From NCBI GenBank assembly GCA_903825305.1, contig CAIKAC010000007.1, forward strand, positions 1 to 64,000: a stretch of 64,000 nucleotides of DNA, read 5' to 3'. The notes under the pieces were generated by a model that saw nothing but the letters and a program-made list of their open reading frames with translations, was not told the DNA's origin and did not search any database. Each line of letters starts with the position of its first letter. Position 1 is the stretch's first letter. Shown here in pieces: positions 62,246 through 64,000 of this stretch. This stretch comes from an uncultured Actinomycetes bacterium. GTDB lineage: Bacteria > Actinomycetota > Acidimicrobiia > Acidimicrobiales > RAAP-2. The position numbers were made by a program, and so were the translations under genes.

Positions 62246-63220
62246 GTGAACATCTTGGCCAGCCTCGCTCTCCCCTCCCTCGAGGCGGATCTTCAGCGCT
62301 TCGAACCGCTGCTTGCTGAGTCCGTGGTGGTTGGGGACGACTTCCTCGACCAAGTAACGACTCACCTGATTAAGGCCGGCGGCAAGCGCCTGCGACCAGT
62401 TCTGGCCATTGCTTCGGCCACCAAGGGCACCAATGAGGCCACCCAAGACAACTTGCTGGGTGCGGTGTCACTTGAATTGATGCACTTGGCTTCGCTCTAC
62501 CACGACGATGTCATGGATGAAGCAGTCATTCGCCGCAATGTTGACACGGTTAACGCCCGCTTTGGCAACCTTGTAGCCATCGTGGCCGGCGACTACCTGA
62601 TGGCCCGTTCGGCCGCGATCGCTGCCGATCTTGGTACCGAAATAGCCGGCCTCTTGGCTCGCACACTTGCCCAGCTGACCCAAGGCCAAGTTTCAGAGGT
62701 CCAACGATCATTTGATGTGAATCGTTCGCGCGAGGATTACTACACCGCCATTAGCGGCAAGACCGCCGCGCTCATGGCTTCGTCGTGTCGCGTTGGTGGC
62801 TTGACTAGTGGCGCCTCTGATGCCGAGGTCGATGCCCTGACTCGATACGGCCACGAACTCGGCATCATCTTCCAACTTCGCGACGACATTATGGATGTCA
62901 CTGCCGTCGACGGAGAGTTGGGAAAGCCTGCGGGACAAGATTTGGCCGAAGGCATCTACACCCTGCCTACCTTGGTGGCCCTAGAAGATCCAACGATCGG
63001 ACCCGAATTGGCCGACTTACTGGGTCGAGCACTCGATGAACCAGAACGCGAGAAAGCTCGCAGTTTGGTGGCATCAAGCAGTGGCATCGATGAATCACTC
63101 GACACTGCCCGTAGCCACGTAGCCCGGGCTCGCGCCGCAGCGCACGAGTTGCCCGATGATCAACTGGCCCAAGGCTTCGCCTCACTGGCTGAACTCTTGT
63201 TGGTGGGCTTGCCCGAATAG
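62246..63220 (+). CDS. Polyprenyl (trans-isoprenyl) diphosphate synthase
   Basis: The protein has 324 residues from GTG 62246, with GGGAGG just upstream; an ATG at 62147 would add 33 residues with no family similarity. The first Asp-rich motif is L-Y-H-D-D-V-M-D-E-A (about 84-93) and the second is F-Q-L-R-D-D-I-M-D (about 210-218). G-K-R-L-R-P binds diphosphate. The bulky residues before the first motif suggest a medium to long chain product, as for menaquinone side chains (GrcC/HepT type); exact chain length is not predictable here. Confidence 0.9.
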   Translation: MNILASLALPSLEADLQRFEPLLAESVVVGDDFLDQVTTHLIKAGGKRLRPVLAIASATKGTNEATQDNLLGAVSLELMHLASLYHDDVMDEAVIRRNVDTVNARFGNLVAIVAGDYLMARSAAIAADLGTEIAGLLARTLAQLTQGQVSEVQRSFDVNRSREDYYTAISGKTAALMASSCRVGGLTSGASDAEVDALTRYGHELGIIFQLRDDIMDVTAVDGELGKPAGQDLAEGIYTLPTLVALEDPTIGPELADLLGRALDEPEREKARSLVASSSGIDESLDTARSHVARARAAAHELPDDQLAQGFASLAELLLVGLPE

Positions 63221-63225
63221 GCGAC

Positions 63226-64000
63226 TCAGCGAGCGGCGTTGCGCTCGTAAATCAGTCGCAGCCCGTGCAAGGTGAGCCACGGCTCAATGTGTTCAACACG
63301 GCTTGTGTGGGGAGCAATCAACATAGAGAGTCCACCCGTCGCCACCACCGTGGCGTTACCGAGTTCACGCTCAATGCGTTCACACATACCGTCCACTTGT
63401 GCGGCATATCCATAGAGCACCCCTGATTGGATGGACTCAACCGTGGAGCGGCCAATCACGCTGCGTGGCTCAAGGAGTTCGACACTGCGGAGCGCTGCGG
63501 CTTGAGTGAAGAGCGCCTCCATGGAAATGGCCACACCCGGAACGATGGCGCCGCCAAGGTATTCGCCTTTGTCATTGATGGCATCAAAGGTGGTTGCCGT
63601 ACCGAGGTCCACCACAATGGTGGGCCCTCCAAAAAGGTCATAGGCCCCAACGGCATCTGCGATGCGGTCAGCACCGACTTCCCTTGGGTTGTCATACAAG
63701 ATGGACATGCCCGACTTGATGCCCGGGCCGAGCACCACAAGCGGAATGTCTGAAAACCATCGAGCTGCCATGGTTCTGAGATCACCCGTCACTTGAGGAG
63801 CAGAAGAGCTGATCACAATGCCCGTGACGGTCTCCACGATGTCGAGACCTTCCAAGGCCAAGAGTTGCGTCAAGTTGACGGCGTGCTCATCGGGCGTTCT
63901 TGCAACATCGGTAGAAAGTCGCCAGCGATGAAAGAAACCATGACTGGTCTCATCCCCAATGGCGTATCCCACCCGGCGTTGTTCATGCTCGCTGTCCAGC
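63226..64000 (-). CDS. coaX: Type III pantothenate kinase, N-terminus cut by window edge
   Basis: The frame is open from the right edge (L-D-S-E-H-E-Q-R-R before V-G-Y-A-I-G) to the stop at 63226. The GTG at 63972 is therefore internal and the first 15-20 residues with the ATP-loop D-x-G-N-T lie outside the window. Family motifs seen: D-E-H-A-V (substrate), G-A-D-R-I-A-D-A-V-G-A (catalytic Asp region), V-V-D-L-G-T-A-T-T-F-D and the late A-T-G-G-L-S. It catalyses the first step of coenzyme A synthesis. It ends 5 bp from the convergent polyprenyl synthase. Confidence 0.92.
   Translation of the reverse strand, partial: LDSEHEQRRVGYAIGDETSHGFFHRWRLSTDVARTPDEHAVNLTQLLALEGLDIVETVTGIVISSSAPQVTGDLRTMAARWFSDIPLVVLGPGIKSGMSILYDNPREVGADRIADAVGAYDLFGGPTIVVDLGTATTFDAINDKGEYLGGAIVPGVAISMEALFTQAAALRSVELLEPRSVIGRSTVESIQSGVLYGYAAQVDGMCERIERELGNATVVATGGLSMLIAPHTSRVEHIEPWLTLHGLRLIYERNAAR

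Overview
The window reads as a chromosomal segment of an actinobacterium, most likely of the class Acidimicrobiia. The reasons are the CarD, DisA and RadA cluster, an actinobacterial-type coproheme decarboxylase (HemQ), a GpgS-type glycosyltransferase, and a huge secreted protein ending in 'GxGYWL...FGDA' repeats of a kind I associate with this class. No rRNA, phage, transposase or CRISPR array is visible. Most of the window is ordinary core genome with closely packed genes. Taxonomy is inferred from gene content only.

Left part (1-14.8 kb): three giant secreted proteins lie head to tail on the minus strand. The first to be transcribed (9105-14756) has a beta-helix-like start, alternating Ig-like repeats and a propeller-like tail. 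The second (2835-9086) is an RHS/YD-repeat protein with cysteine-paired Ig-like repeats. The third (1-2838) is cut by the window edge, ends in 57-residue repeats, and is translationally coupled to the second. The order and spacing suggest one operon building a surface or extracellular structure.

15-31 kb: housekeeping and accessory genes. These include a DsbA-like protein divergent from a 52-residue Cys-rich protein, tRNA-Ser(GCT), a RecB-like nuclease, a class II amidotransferase, two divergent secreted proteins that share bulb-lectin repeats (one with a CHAP amidase domain, one with a hydrolase-like barrel), an unrecognised gene pair, typA, tRNA-Ser(TGA), an HPP protein and a type II NADH dehydrogenase.

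30-43 kb: pheA; larB-larC for the nickel-pincer cofactor; a PLP decarboxylase facing an agmatinase-like gene; an MFS exporter; and an arsenic locus (arsR divergent from aquaporin-arsC-dinB-ABM-membrane protein) whose intergenic region carries several palindromes.

43-53 kb: a DHFR-like reductase; a hicA-hicB toxin-antitoxin pair whose toxin gene has an in-frame stop; NUDIX and GNAT genes; hemQ-larE-NIL; trpB2; groEL with a CIRCE operator; and a threonine-synthase-like gene with a MoaD/ThiS sulfur carrier, preceded by what reads as a SAM-I riboswitch.

53-64 kb: conserved actinobacterial genes: a LytR_C protein, tRNA-Thr(TGT), mscL, rlmB-ispF-ispD-carD, disA, radA, clpC, a polyprenyl diphosphate synthase and a coaX gene cut by the right edge.

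The observations I consider most worth following are the riboswitch-thrC-sulfur carrier unit, the giant surface operon, the lectin-hydrolase pair, the broken hicA, and the lar genes without larA.
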